Source: Dysosmobacter sp. (GTDB lineage: Bacteria > Bacillota > Clostridia > Oscillospirales > Oscillospiraceae). Taken from it: a DNA stretch of 64,000 nucleotides. Below the pieces are notes generated by a model that saw only the letters and a program-made list of their open reading frames with translations, had not been told where the DNA came from and made no database searches. The translations under genes were made by a program, and so were the position numbers. Below, one piece after another: positions 41,690 through 50,299 of the stretch (positions within the stretch are counted from its first letter, which is position 1; each line of letters opens with the position of its first letter). The stretch covers positions 49,291-113,290 of the forward strand of contig JALFSO010000033.1 in assembly GCA_022778785.1 (NCBI GenBank). Direction: 5' to 3'.

Positions 41690-42809
41690 AGTCTTCCGCC
41701 TCCTCACGCACACGCTTCATCACCTGATGGCCGGGACCGGCCACGTTCCCCACCGCGAAGACCACCTGTCCGGCCGGAACCTCCGCCAGGGGCAACTGCT
41801 CCGCCCCGGAAAAGCGGCGGATGTCCGCCTGAGGGACCCTGCGCCGGACGGCGCGGGCCGTGGTCACCTGAGAGGCCCCCAGCAGCCAGACCCTGGCGGG
41901 CTGCAAGGCCCCGGCCACCATCACCATGTGTTCCGTCCGGTAGCCCCGGTCCGGCCGGTTGTTGATCAGCAGCGTCAGATCCCGTCCCTGCCAGCCGAAC
42001 CGCTCCGCCAGACGGCGGAACACCAGCTGGGTGGACTGGGGATCGTTGATGGACATGCCGTTGACAAAGATGCCGCCGCCCGGCAGACGGTGCAGGGACA
42101 GGGCGTAGGGGTCCCGCTGATAGTGGAGCATCCCCTCCAGCGCCGTGGATTCCTCCACGCCCAGATGGCGGCAGACCGCCAGCGCCAGGGCCAGATTCTC
42201 CGGAAAATCAAAATCCGGCAGGGAGCCGTCCGGCTCGGCCAGCTCCGCCTGACAGCCTATGGCTTCGGCGTTGCGGCGGAGCTGGGGATAGAAGTCCGGG
42301 TCCGCGGTAAAGAGATAGCCGTTTCTGGGAATGGTATTGGAAAGGGAGTCGCAGATCTCCTCCAGGGTCTCACCCATCTCCTCGGTGTGGTCCAGCCGCA
42401 CGTTGGTGATGACGCCCACGTCGCCTCGCACCATGCGGTGCTGGGCCACGTTCTGGAGGGCCGGGTCCACCGCCATGCACTCCAGGACCAGCACCTGGGT
42501 ACCCTCCCGGGCCGCCCGGTGAAGGATGTCGAGCTGCTCCCGGATATTGGCCCGGCCCCGCCGGATCAGCGGACGGGCCACGTTGTCCACGCCGATGGTC
42601 ATGGGGACGGTGCCGGTGGTCTTGCAGAACACTTTCCAGCCGCCGGCCCGCAGTCCGGCGTCGATGAGACGGGTCACGGTGGATTTTCCCCGGATGCCGT
42701 TGACGTGGACCACGTGCGCCAGCTTTGCCCGGTCCTTGAGGGCGCGGCGCTGCTCTAGCGCCAGCAGCGCCAGGATCACGCCCAGCAGTACGGCGACGAT
42801 CACGGCCAT
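41679..42809 (-). CDS. pgsB: Poly-gamma-glutamate synthase PgsB/CapB (Mur-ligase-like amide ligase)
   Basis: About 376 residues. An N-terminal membrane helix (MAVIVAVLLGVILALLALEQ) precedes a Mur-ligase-type P-loop VHVNGIRGKSTVTRLI. Family phrases follow: TTGTVPMTIGVDNVARPLIR, ECMAVDPALQN, ITNVRLDHTEEMGETLEEIC and VNGMSINDPQSTQLVF. It uses ATP to join glutamates through gamma-amide bonds. It is the first gene of the operon; a weak TTTACT/TAGGCT promoter with a 17-base spacer lies at about 42886-42914. No PgsA/CapA gene is in the window. Ribosome site GGGAGGGG. Confidence 0.93.
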   Translation of the reverse strand: MAVIVAVLLGVILALLALEQRRALKDRAKLAHVVHVNGIRGKSTVTRLIDAGLRAGGWKVFCKTTGTVPMTIGVDNVARPLIRRGRANIREQLDILHRAAREGTQVLVLECMAVDPALQNVAQHRMVRGDVGVITNVRLDHTEEMGETLEEICDSLSNTIPRNGYLFTADPDFYPQLRRNAEAIGCQAELAEPDGSLPDFDFPENLALALAVCRHLGVEESTALEGMLHYQRDPYALSLHRLPGGGIFVNGMSINDPQSTQLVFRRLAERFGWQGRDLTLLINNRPDRGYRTEHMVMVAGALQPARVWLLGASQVTTARAVRRRVPQADIRRFSGAEQLPLAEVPAGQVVFAVGNVAGPGHQVMKRVREEAEDYVP

Positions 42810-42963
42810 ACGGTCCCCTCCCATCCGACGAATGTCCCACGGCCGTATCCGGCGCGGCAAGAAGTTTGTGTGGACAGCCTATCACAATTAAAGGAAAAAG
42901 TAAAGGATTTCGCGGACCTCCGGAGGGGCAAATACGCACCCCGCAGACCGGCTCCTGCCGCGC

Positions 42964-43611
42964 TCAGGCGTTCCGGCGGTATGCCCGCCACACCGCCAGT
43001 GCGCTCACCGTCACGGCGGCGTTGATGCCCGCGGCGGTGAGCATGGCCGGCAGGGAGCGGCTGGCCAGCGCCGTCCCCAGAAAGGTGCCTGCCGCCAGAT
43101 GGGGCAGCATTCCTGCGAGACCCGCCGGGAGATACGTGCTGTACCGGACGCCGGAGGCGCCGAAAAATACGCTGACGGCGTCGCTGGGCAGCATACCGCC
43201 CAGCCGCACCAGAAACACCAGCAGGCCGTCGCTCCGCCCGTCTCCGGCCCGCTTCAGCAGCGCCAGCCGGGGATACCGGTCCAGCAGCCGGTCCAGCCGT
43301 CCCCGCTGGCGCCGTCCCAGCAGAAAGGCCGCCGTGGTGGAGACCGCCGCCCCCAGCAGGCTCACCGCCAGCGCCGTCCAGGGCGGGAACAGCAGTCCCG
43401 CCGCCGCCTGCAGCACCGACAGGGGAAAGAGGAACGTCAGTCCCTTTACCGTGTACAGCCCCAGGAGAAACAGCGCCGCCGCCAATGGACGGCGGGGCGT
43501 CCAGGACAGGATATCCCCGGCGTCCATTCCCCGCAGGCGGATGGCCAGCCAGAGCAGCAAGCCTGCCGGGACCGCCAGAAGCCCCCATCGGACCCATCGT
43601 CTGTGCCGCAA
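42964..43611 (-). CDS. TVP38/TMEM64-family (VTT domain) membrane protein
   Basis: 215 residues, about five to six membrane helices. LYTVKGLTFLFPLSVLQAAA, LLFPPWTALAVSLLGAAVST and VRLGGMLPSDAVSVFFGASG with PAGLAGMLPHLAAGTFLG are the VTT (DedA/SNARE-associated) pattern. These proteins help lipid scrambling or envelope transport; this one is not further known. The start is probably TTG at 43611 (LRHRRWVRW) with a GGGGGTG stretch upstream; a later ATG would remove the first helix, so this is uncertain. 155 bases separate it from pgsB, so it may not belong to the island. Confidence 0.75.
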   Translation of the reverse strand: MRHRRWVRWGLLAVPAGLLLWLAIRLRGMDAGDILSWTPRRPLAAALFLLGLYTVKGLTFLFPLSVLQAAAGLLFPPWTALAVSLLGAAVSTTAAFLLGRRQRGRLDRLLDRYPRLALLKRAGDGRSDGLLVFLVRLGGMLPSDAVSVFFGASGVRYSTYLPAGLAGMLPHLAAGTFLGTALASRSLPAMLTAAGINAAVTVSALAVWRAYRRNA

Positions 43612-43618
43612 AAGATCA

Positions 43619-43656
43619 CCCCCGTCTCCACACTAGTCTGTGCGGAAACGGGGGTT
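43619..43656 (-). terminator. Terminator of the reductase gene
   Basis: CCCCCGT...ACGGGGG stem with one mismatch or G-T pairs and a central TAG loop, just below the PanE-type stop codon. Confidence 0.6.
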
Positions 43657-43694
43657 CTTCTCTGGAAAATCCTTCTGTTACAATGAGTGGCGGA

Positions 43695-44642
43695 TCAGCG
43701 GGTGAAACCGGCGGCGATGTCCTGAAGGGCCGCGTAGTAGGCGGCGGTCACCGGCACGTCCACGCCGTGCTCCTCCGCCATGCGGATCACATCGCCGCAG
43801 AAGACCTCCAGCTCGCCGGACCGCCCGGCGGCGAAGTCCCGGCTCAGGGAGCTGGTGGAGTCGTCGGTGGTCTTCATGATGCGGCGGAGCTGCTTTTCCA
43901 CCAGATCACCGTCCAGTGGCACGCCGCAGGCCACGCCCACGCGCCGCGCCTCGTCCATCAGCGCCCGGCAGTCGTCCACCCGGCCGGGGTCGGCCTTGAT
44001 GTCGCCGATGGTGCAGGCCCACCGGGCGGTGCCCACGTTGTAGGCGCAGTTCAGCACGTACTTGTTCCAGATGGACACCCGCACGTCCTCCTCTACGTGG
44101 CACTCGATGCCCGCGCCGGTAAGGATCTCCGCCACCTCCAGGGCGGCGGCGTGTCCCGCCTCATCGCCGGGGGCGGTGCCGGTGTAGATCTGGGTGAATT
44201 TGCCCTTCTGGGTGATGGAGCAGTCCGCTCCGGCGCTGGACACGGTGTAGATAACACTCTCCAGCACGGTGCCCTTGCCCAGTGCCGCTCGCAGGACGCG
44301 CCCGGCGGTGACGCCGTTCATCACCGTCAGAACGATGGTCTCCGGTCCCACGATGGGCGCGATCTGCCGGGCCACCTCCGGAAGATTCCCGTTTTTTACG
44401 CACACCAAGATCACGTCCTGCACCGACAGTTCCTCCGGCGTCTCCGCTACCACCGGCGGATGGACCGTGAAGTCTCCGTACACATCGCTGCGGAGGGTCA
44501 GGCCCTCCGTCCGCAGGGCCGCGCCCCGCCGTCCCCGGGCCACCAGCGTGATCCGGTCTCCATACTGCCGAACCAGCGGCGCACTCAGCAGACCGCCGAT
44601 GCCGCCCAGGCCCACCACGGTCAGTTTCCAATTCTCCCGCAT
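43695..44642 (-). CDS. 2-dehydropantoate 2-reductase-family protein (PanE/ApbA)
   Basis: About 315 residues. NADPH-binding Rossmann start VVGLGGIGGLLSAPLVRQYG, then VILVCVKNGNLPEVARQIAP and ETIVLTVMNGVTAGRVLRAA, with the C-terminal NKYVLNCAYNVGTARWACTI holding the conserved Lys/Asn region of ApbA proteins, and SSLSRDFAAGRSGELEVFCG at the end. It may make pantoate for coenzyme A, but the family includes enzymes of other roles, and the active-site match is not certain. Start at 44642 has AGGAGG upstream. Terminator follows at 43619. Confidence 0.82.
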   Translation of the reverse strand: MRENWKLTVVGLGGIGGLLSAPLVRQYGDRITLVARGRRGAALRTEGLTLRSDVYGDFTVHPPVVAETPEELSVQDVILVCVKNGNLPEVARQIAPIVGPETIVLTVMNGVTAGRVLRAALGKGTVLESVIYTVSSAGADCSITQKGKFTQIYTGTAPGDEAGHAAALEVAEILTGAGIECHVEEDVRVSIWNKYVLNCAYNVGTARWACTIGDIKADPGRVDDCRALMDEARRVGVACGVPLDGDLVEKQLRRIMKTTDDSTSSLSRDFAAGRSGELEVFCGDVIRMAEEHGVDVPVTAAYYAALQDIAAGFTR

Positions 44643-44754
44643 ATCAAAAAACCTCCTGTGTAAATCATTTTGTTGATCTGATGAGCATTCTATCAAATCC
44701 CGGGGCAAAAGGAAAGTGAAAAATCAGGAGTTTCCATCCCCCGGAAAAAGAGCG

Positions 44755-44786
44755 CAAAAAAGAGACCGCCCGGGAAAGCGGTCTCT
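44755..44786 (-). terminator. Terminator of the VanW-type gene
   Basis: AGAGACCGC (44761-44769) pairs with GCGGTCTCT (44778-44786), with an A-run on the left giving the minus-strand T-run. Confidence 0.8.
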
Positions 44787-44795
44787 TCTCTGCAA

Positions 44796-46640
44796 TTACG
44801 GATTCACGACCTCGCTGCCGGGGTCCGCGGGCTCCGGCTCCACCACCACCGGAACAACGGGCTCCTCCGTCACAGGCGGTGTCTCCGGCTCTGTCACGGT
44901 GCCGGGATCGGTGACCGTGCCCGGCTCAGTGTTGGTGCCGGGATCGGTGGAGCCGCCGGGGATCTCCGCGCCGCCGGAGGCCGGGACATCTGCGGCTTTG
45001 CCAGTGCCCCGGGCGATGACCTGATTCCGGACCTTGTAATCGCTGCTGGCCTCAAAGGTGCTGGAGATCAGCTTCCCGTTTCCGTCGTAGAGGTTCCGGT
45101 AGGTCTCCACCTTGTAGCCGGTGTAGGGCGTCACCTTCTCCTCCTCCGTACCGGCGGGAAGGGTGTCGTCATCCTCATAGACGGTGGTCCACGGCGTGGA
45201 GGACAGCACCTTGTTGGTCATCTTCACAGTGATGTCATCGGTCTTGGTGCCGTAGAGGGTCATGGTCAGCTTGCCCTTGGAGTATGCGGCCACGATCTTG
45301 ATGGGATAGTCGGTATCATTGCGGAACTTGTAGTCCAGTGTGCCCCAGGACACGGTGGCGTCCATGCCCTTGGCGATGTAGGTGGGGGGATAGCGGTGGG
45401 CGTACCGCTCCACGATCTCCAGATTGGCGTTCAGACAGGCCAGATACAGGGTAGAGGAGGGCTGGCAGACGCCGCCGCCGATGGTGTCCACCGTCAGGCC
45501 GTTGACGTAGGCGGAGGCTGCGCCGTAGCCCTTGTCGACGGTCCGCTCGCCGGTGGTGTTGTTGTAGGAGAACACATCGCCGCTGTTGAGGACGATGCCG
45601 TTGCAGGCCTCGGAGGCCAGACGCACATTGTCCACCCGGGCGCCGGTGCCGCTGACATAGGTGGTGGCGGTGCCCAGCACATCCCGGAACAGCACGCCCT
45701 TCAGCTCCTCCGCCGTGACGGCGGGGTACTCAATAGCGGCGTCGATGCGGACCGTCTCGCCCGGCTCCGCGTTGTCCAGCTGCCGCTGGGCGTCGGCCAC
45801 GTCGAACTCCGCGCCCACCTGCTCCGGCGTGATGGACTTGGTGGCGGGATCATACCCGGCGTTTTTCATCTCGGCGGCCACCTCGTCGTGGACCTCCTGA
45901 GCGGTGAGCAGCTTGGCGGACTCCACGGTGTAGGGGACATCCACCCCCAGCTCACAGGTCCAGGACCCCTGATCCAGCTTTTCCGCCAGAACATCGGCGT
46001 CCACAGTGCGGCCGTCGGTGCCGACGGTGACCGTCAACTCCTCACCCTCCAACGTAAAGCTGCTGTCCACAGCGGCCTGAGACAGCGTTTCCGCCGTGGT
46101 TTGGGCGAATTGTTCCACTTTTGCGGCGTCCAGAGCCGGATTGTTCTGGCTGACGCCCATGAAATCAGAGCCGGAGTAGGTGAGATACCGCCAGCCGGCG
46201 GTGAAGAAGGAGCGTTCGCGGGTGTTGGCGTCGTGGGCGGCCTGGGCCAGCTGCCGGGTATCCACCTGCAGGCCCAGCTCCGAGAGGGAGATGCCGGCGT
46301 CTGGCTGGCCGGAACGCTCCGGCAATGTGGAGGGATCGCCGTCATAAAGGGCGTCGTCGTAGAGGTAGACGCCCACCTCCAGCGAGGGCAGAACGCTGTC
46401 CAGCTTCTGCGAGGCCTCCTCCACGGTCAGTCCGCCGATATCCTGTCCCAGAACATGGGTGTCTCTCCAGATGGCCTTGCCATAGGCGGCATAGGCGCAC
46501 AGTCCCAAATATGCTGCCGCCAGCACTGCCAGAACCATCCCCGTGATGATCAGCGGCTTCCTGCTATGGGGGGCGCTAGGCGCGACCCGTTTTCCGCCCC
46601 GCTTTTCCCGGACAGGGGCGGTCTGTTCCATATGTTCCAT
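44796..46640 (-). CDS. VanW-family membrane protein with G5-like and linker regions (YoaR-type)
   Basis: About 614 residues. A basic N-terminal tail, then one membrane helix (PLIITGMVLAVLAAAYLGLC), a long peptidoglycan-binding-like segment (residues ~60-280, with DIGGLTVEEASQKLDSVLPS), then the VanW core: LASEACNGIVLNSGDVFSYN, GYGAASAYVNGLTVDTIGGG, VCQPSSTLYLACLNANLEIV and HRYPPTYIAKGMDATVSWGT. A G5-type part (TGYKVETYRNLYDGNGKLIS) is followed by a Pro/Thr/Glu/Val repeat tail (about 30 residues of PGT-type repeats). The tail should lie in the wall. VanW-type proteins are linked to wall modification but their role is unclear. Start with AGGAGG at 46640. Confidence 0.82.
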   Translation of the reverse strand: MEHMEQTAPVREKRGGKRVAPSAPHSRKPLIITGMVLAVLAAAYLGLCAYAAYGKAIWRDTHVLGQDIGGLTVEEASQKLDSVLPSLEVGVYLYDDALYDGDPSTLPERSGQPDAGISLSELGLQVDTRQLAQAAHDANTRERSFFTAGWRYLTYSGSDFMGVSQNNPALDAAKVEQFAQTTAETLSQAAVDSSFTLEGEELTVTVGTDGRTVDADVLAEKLDQGSWTCELGVDVPYTVESAKLLTAQEVHDEVAAEMKNAGYDPATKSITPEQVGAEFDVADAQRQLDNAEPGETVRIDAAIEYPAVTAEELKGVLFRDVLGTATTYVSGTGARVDNVRLASEACNGIVLNSGDVFSYNNTTGERTVDKGYGAASAYVNGLTVDTIGGGVCQPSSTLYLACLNANLEIVERYAHRYPPTYIAKGMDATVSWGTLDYKFRNDTDYPIKIVAAYSKGKLTMTLYGTKTDDITVKMTNKVLSSTPWTTVYEDDDTLPAGTEEEKVTPYTGYKVETYRNLYDGNGKLISSTFEASSDYKVRNQVIARGTGKAADVPASGGAEIPGGSTDPGTNTEPGTVTDPGTVTEPETPPVTEEPVVPVVVEPEPADPGSEVVNP

Positions 46641-46787
46641 GCAGTCCTCCTGAATGTTACACGATGTATGGCTGAAACCCCGCGGACGGCAGAATCTCAG
46701 CCATCTCATTCTAACATATTCCACTGGGGAAGTGTATTACAATCCCGTAACAATCAGGTGACAAAATTCTACCAGCGGAGTGGGAAA

Positions 46788-47591
46788 TTATCCATGCACA
46801 CTGCGGGCCCGAGGCTGCTTTGGGATGCGAATGGTGAGCAGGATCTCCTCCTCCGTCTCCTCCCGGCCCGCCTGAGCGTCCACGCCCGCCTCCCGGATCA
46901 GGCGCAGCCCCCGGTCCACGCTGTTGAGAAACAGCCGCACGTCCTTGATGATGTACGTCCGCCGCCCCTTGGGAGGCGCGGCGGCCAGGGCCTGTAGCCG
47001 CTGGTCGATGTACCGCTCCGTCTGGGCCACGTTCAGCCCTGCGGAGACGATGTGCTTCAGCGCCGTCAGCCGCTCGGATTCGTCCTCCAGCCGCAGCAGG
47101 GCCCTGGCGTGGCGCTCGGACAGGTTGTGCTTCAGCAGCTCCGATGCGCACTGAGGGGACAGCCGCAGCAGCCGCAGCTTGTTGGCCACGGCGGAGGGGG
47201 ACCGGCCCAGCTTCTCTGCCAGCTGCTCCTGGGTCATGCCCGTCTGCCGCAGGAATGCCGCCAGGGCCGTGGCCTCCTCCAGATAATGGAGATCCTGCCG
47301 TTGGAGATTTTCCAGCAGCGCCAGCAAGGCGGAGTCGGTGTCACTCACCTGGGCCTCCAGACAGGGGACAGTCCGCAGTCCCGCCAGTCTGGCGGCCCGG
47401 AGCCGCCGCTCTCCCGCTATCAGCTCCCAGCCGCGGGCTGTCCGCCGCACGGTCAGAGGCTGCAGAATGCCATGCTGGCGGATGGAGGCCGCCAGCTCTT
47501 CCAGTGCGCCGCTGTCAAATACCCGGCGGGGCTGCATGGGATTGGGGCGCAGTTCCTCCGCCGGGAGCATCAGGACCTGCCGTTCCGGCAT
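46788..47591 (-). CDS. noc: ParB-like nucleoid occlusion protein Noc
   Basis: 267 residues. ParB/Srx box SGALEELAASIRQHGILQPL and CTP-binding GERRLRAARLAGLRTVP, then the HTH MTQEQLAEKLGRSPSAVANK and LRLSPQCASELLKHNLSERH. It is shorter than parB, lacks an adjacent parA, and resembles Noc, which blocks division over the nucleoid by binding NBS sites and membrane. The Noc/ParB split rests mainly on the HTH residues, which I cannot model here, so it could be a second ParB. Two NBS-like sites (24192, 56050) support Noc. Start at 47591 with AAAGGAGG upstream. Confidence 0.7.
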   Translation of the reverse strand: MPERQVLMLPAEELRPNPMQPRRVFDSGALEELAASIRQHGILQPLTVRRTARGWELIAGERRLRAARLAGLRTVPCLEAQVSDTDSALLALLENLQRQDLHYLEEATALAAFLRQTGMTQEQLAEKLGRSPSAVANKLRLLRLSPQCASELLKHNLSERHARALLRLEDESERLTALKHIVSAGLNVAQTERYIDQRLQALAAAPPKGRRTYIIKDVRLFLNSVDRGLRLIREAGVDAQAGREETEEEILLTIRIPKQPRARSVHG

Positions 47592-47720
47592 TTCAATGCC
47601 TCCTTTCACTTCCGGCGTCCCTGGGGAATTGTCCGGGTCCGGCCCCAGAGACTATCTGCATTTTCCATTGTAGCGGGCGTATCCGGAAAAGAAAGGGGAA
47701 AGCCGTCGAGAGGAAAAAGG

Positions 47721-47755
47721 AAAGCGGTGCATTCTTCAAAAATGCACCGCTTTTT
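47721..47755. terminator. Bidirectional terminator below prmA
   Basis: AAAGCGGTGCATT (47721-47733) pairs with AATGCACCGCTTT (47741-47753) and is flanked by A-rich and T-rich sides. Confidence 0.85.
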
Positions 47756-47790
47756 ATCCGCAAAAGTCCGAAATTCGCCGTTTTTCCGCC

Positions 47791-48744
47791 TCACCGGCAG
47801 ACGTAGGAGAACCATCCCTCGGACTGGTTGGACTCCAGAATGGCCAGCCCCGCCTGACGGAGCTTGTCCGCAACCTCCACCGCCCGGTCGTCGATGATGC
47901 CGGAGCAGATGAACACACCGTCGGGCTTCAGCAGCGGCCGCACCGCCGGCGCCAGGGCGATGATGACGTCCGCCACGATATTGGCCAGCACCACGTCGTA
48001 ACCGCCGCCGATCTCGGCCTGTAAGGCACTGTCTGTGAGGATGTCTCCGGTGCGGACGGTGTAGACGTCCTTCCCGATGCCGTTGAGGGCGGCGTTCTCA
48101 TAAGCCACGTCCTGGCACTTGTCGTCGATGTCGCAGGCGAAGGCGTGGGCCGCGCCCAGCTTCAGGGCGGCGATGGACAAAATGCCGCTGCCGCAGCCCA
48201 GGTCCAGCACCCGCTCGCCGCCATGGACCCGCTGCTCCAGCGCCTTCAGGCACAGCCGGGTGGTGGCGTGGCTGCCGGTGCCGAAGGTCAGGCCGGGATT
48301 CAGGATCAGAGGCACCCGGTCTCCGATGTCGGCGTTCTCCCACTCCGGGATGACAATGAGCCGATCACCGATCTCCATGGGCTTGTAGAACTGCTTCCAG
48401 TTGTTCTCCCAGTCCGACTCCTCCAGATTGTCCAGCGTCATCAGCAGGCTCCCACACTCCGGATGCCGCTCCTTGAACTCCGCCAGGGCGACGCGCACCT
48501 GCGCCAGTGTGGAAAAGCCGTCCTCGTTGGCCTCCAGATAGAACGTCACCCGGGACTTGCCCTTTTCCGCCGCCATCAGGTCCTCGTCTACGTAGTCCCA
48601 GTACTGGTGGTTGTTCTCCAGAAAATCCTGGAACTCCCCTTCGTCGTCAATGACCACGCTGTCGATGCCCTGTCCGGAGAGGAACGCCTCCACCTGCTCC
48701 AGACCCTGATGATTGGTGTCGATGTGTACTTCCAGCCACTTCAT
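47791..48744 (-). CDS. prmA: Ribosomal protein L11 methyltransferase
   Basis: 317 residues. N-terminal substrate part (WLEVHIDTNHQGLEQVEAFL), then the SAM-binding domain with LTFGTGSHATTRLCLKALEQ, ERVLDLGCGSGILSIAALKL and YDVVLANIVADVIIALAPAV, the NIVADV-type box that defines PrmA. It trimethylates ribosomal protein L11. The ATG at 48744 has AAGGAG. The short 5' region holds a GGAATTAG/GGAATGAG tandem repeat (48758-48793). Confidence 0.95.
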   Translation of the reverse strand: MKWLEVHIDTNHQGLEQVEAFLSGQGIDSVVIDDEGEFQDFLENNHQYWDYVDEDLMAAEKGKSRVTFYLEANEDGFSTLAQVRVALAEFKERHPECGSLLMTLDNLEESDWENNWKQFYKPMEIGDRLIVIPEWENADIGDRVPLILNPGLTFGTGSHATTRLCLKALEQRVHGGERVLDLGCGSGILSIAALKLGAAHAFACDIDDKCQDVAYENAALNGIGKDVYTVRTGDILTDSALQAEIGGGYDVVLANIVADVIIALAPAVRPLLKPDGVFICSGIIDDRAVEVADKLRQAGLAILESNQSEGWFSYVCR

Positions 48745-48757
48745 ATGCAGTCTCCTT

Positions 48758-48793
48758 GAAATTAGGAATTAGGAATGAGGAATTAGGAATGAG
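48758..48793. repeat. Short tandem repeat AATTAGGAATGAGG-type
   Basis: About two and a half copies of a 14 bp unit (AATTAGGAATGAGG, preceded by a partial copy) lie between prmA and the degV hairpin. Confidence 0.7.
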
Positions 48794-48794
48794 A

Positions 48795-48830
48795 GAGCCG
48801 GAAAGCGCAGAACAATGGGCGTTCCGGCTC
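48795..48830 (-). terminator. Hairpin downstream of degV
   Basis: GAGCCGGAA (48795-48803) pairs with TTCCGGCTC (48822-48830), with a partly paired loop (AGCGC...GGCG). No strong T-run. Confidence 0.5.
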
Positions 48831-48846
48831 CTCGTTCCTGATCGCT

Positions 48847-49719
48847 TTATCGCTCTGTTCCCAGGAAGAACAGGGCCACGGTGCCCGGCCCGGAGTGGTT
48901 GCCGATGACCGGCCCCACGTAGTTGATGCGGATGTCCTCCGTGCCGAACCGGCGGCGGACCTCACCGGCCACGAACTGCGCGTCCTCCAGGCAGTCGCCG
49001 TGACTGATGAACACCGTCTGACGCGCCGGGTCCACGGCCAGCGTTTCCATCCGGTCCACCAGGGCGGTGAGGGAGGCCTTTCGCCCCCTGGCCTTGCTGA
49101 CGGGCACCAGACGGCCTCCGTCGTCCATGTGCATCACCGGCTTCACCGACAGCATGGTGCCGAACAGCGCCGTGGCGGCGCTGATGCGTCCGCCCCGTTT
49201 CAGATGGTTCAGATCGTCCACCGTGAACCAGTGGCACAGGTGCATTTTCGTCTCCTCGGCGAAGTCCCGGACCTCCTCGATGGTCTTTCCCTGGCGCTGC
49301 TCCCGGACGCACAGATAGACCAGCAGTCCCTGGCCCAGGGAGGCGGAGAGGGAGTCTACCACAAAGAGTTTCGCCTCCGGAAACTCGCTTCGCAAGTCCT
49401 CCGCGGCGATGCAGGCCGACTGGTAGGTGGTGGACAGGGCGGAGGAGAAACTGATGCAGAGAACGTCCTTCCCGTTCTCCAGCAGCTTCCGCATGGCCTC
49501 CTGAAAATCCCCAACGCTGACGGCAGAGGTGGTGGCGGGAGTGCCCCGCCGGATCTTCTCATAGAACTGGTGGAAGTCCATATCCCGGCCATCCAGCCAG
49601 TTGCGGCAGTCCTGATCGCCTATGTGAAAGCTGAGGGGCAGTACCGTCAGCGACAACTCCTCCGCCAGAGCGGCGGTGAGATCACAGCAGCTGTCTGTCA
49701 CAATGGCAAAATCACGCAT
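48847..49719 (-). CDS. DegV-family fatty-acid-binding protein
   Basis: 290 residues. It starts with MRDFAIVTDSCCDLTAALAE and carries TSAVSVGDFQEAMRKLLENG, VLCISFSSALSTTYQSACIA and FVVDSLSASLGQGLLVYLC, the DegV two-domain signature in which the Ser/Thr pocket binds a fatty acid (FakB-like). DegV/FakB proteins present fatty acids to the FakA kinase; no fakA is in the window. The start overlaps the DUF1836 gene end by eight bases, which implies coupling. Ends with HSGPGTVALFFLGTER. Confidence 0.9.
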   Translation of the reverse strand: MRDFAIVTDSCCDLTAALAEELSLTVLPLSFHIGDQDCRNWLDGRDMDFHQFYEKIRRGTPATTSAVSVGDFQEAMRKLLENGKDVLCISFSSALSTTYQSACIAAEDLRSEFPEAKLFVVDSLSASLGQGLLVYLCVREQRQGKTIEEVRDFAEETKMHLCHWFTVDDLNHLKRGGRISAATALFGTMLSVKPVMHMDDGGRLVPVSKARGRKASLTALVDRMETLAVDPARQTVFISHGDCLEDAQFVAGEVRRRFGTEDIRINYVGPVIGNHSGPGTVALFFLGTER

Positions 49720-50299
49720 CCTCCGCAGCCTCCTTCTCCTGCTTCCGGCGCTCCTTCCGGCTGACCTTCTGGGGCTTTTTCGGCTCCTCCGGCTGACGCT
49801 GACGGCGCAGCAGCGCCACATACCGGCTGCTGGCTACCTCTGCGGCGTAGGCCAGCAGGGCGAAGTGGATGGCGGCGTCGGCAATGTCCTCCGGCTGGTT
49901 GTACGCCTCCATCATCTCCGTGATGAGGTTCAGCGCCTTGTCCAGACTGTCCCGGAACTGGTCATAGCCCTCGCCCACGTTCTGCCGCTGCTCCAACTGG
50001 GCGGAGAGCACCATCTCCATATCTTTTGCGGACATCACCCGCTTCAAAACGCAGATGGCCGTCAGATAGGCCAGATGGGTCCGGTTGTACTTCTTGCCCT
50101 CTGCCCGGGGCAGAAGACCGCTTTTCGTGTAGTTGTTCACCATGGCGGAGGTCAGTCCGTCGTCCTCCTCGAACCGCAGGATCTGCCGGTCCATATAGGA
50201 CAGCACCTGATCCATATACAGCGGGAAATCCGGCAGCTGTTCCCAGTTCACCGGCCGCTGGCTCCGCATCCGCTCCTGGATCTCCATCAATTCGTCCAT
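49712..50299 (-). CDS. DUF1836-family protein
   Basis: 195 residues. The central part LTSAMVNNYTKSGLLPRAEG with KKYNRTHLAYLTAICVLKRV is a MerR-like helix-turn-helix pattern typical of DUF1836. The last ~30 residues are very basic (PEEPKKPQKVSRKERRKQEK), probably nucleic-acid contact. The role of the family is unknown; these are thought to be small regulators. A strong promoter lies upstream (50404-50432), and the gene is coupled to degV downstream. Confidence 0.8.
   Translation of the reverse strand: MDELMEIQERMRSQRPVNWEQLPDFPLYMDQVLSYMDRQILRFEEDDGLTSAMVNNYTKSGLLPRAEGKKYNRTHLAYLTAICVLKRVMSAKDMEMVLSAQLEQRQNVGEGYDQFRDSLDKALNLITEMMEAYNQPEDIADAAIHFALLAYAAEVASSRYVALLRRQRQPEEPKKPQKVSRKERRKQEKEAAEDA

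Noticed and set aside
48758-48793. Repeat cluster considered as a CRISPR array
   Set aside because: Units are about 14 bp, contiguous and without spacers; no cas gene is present.
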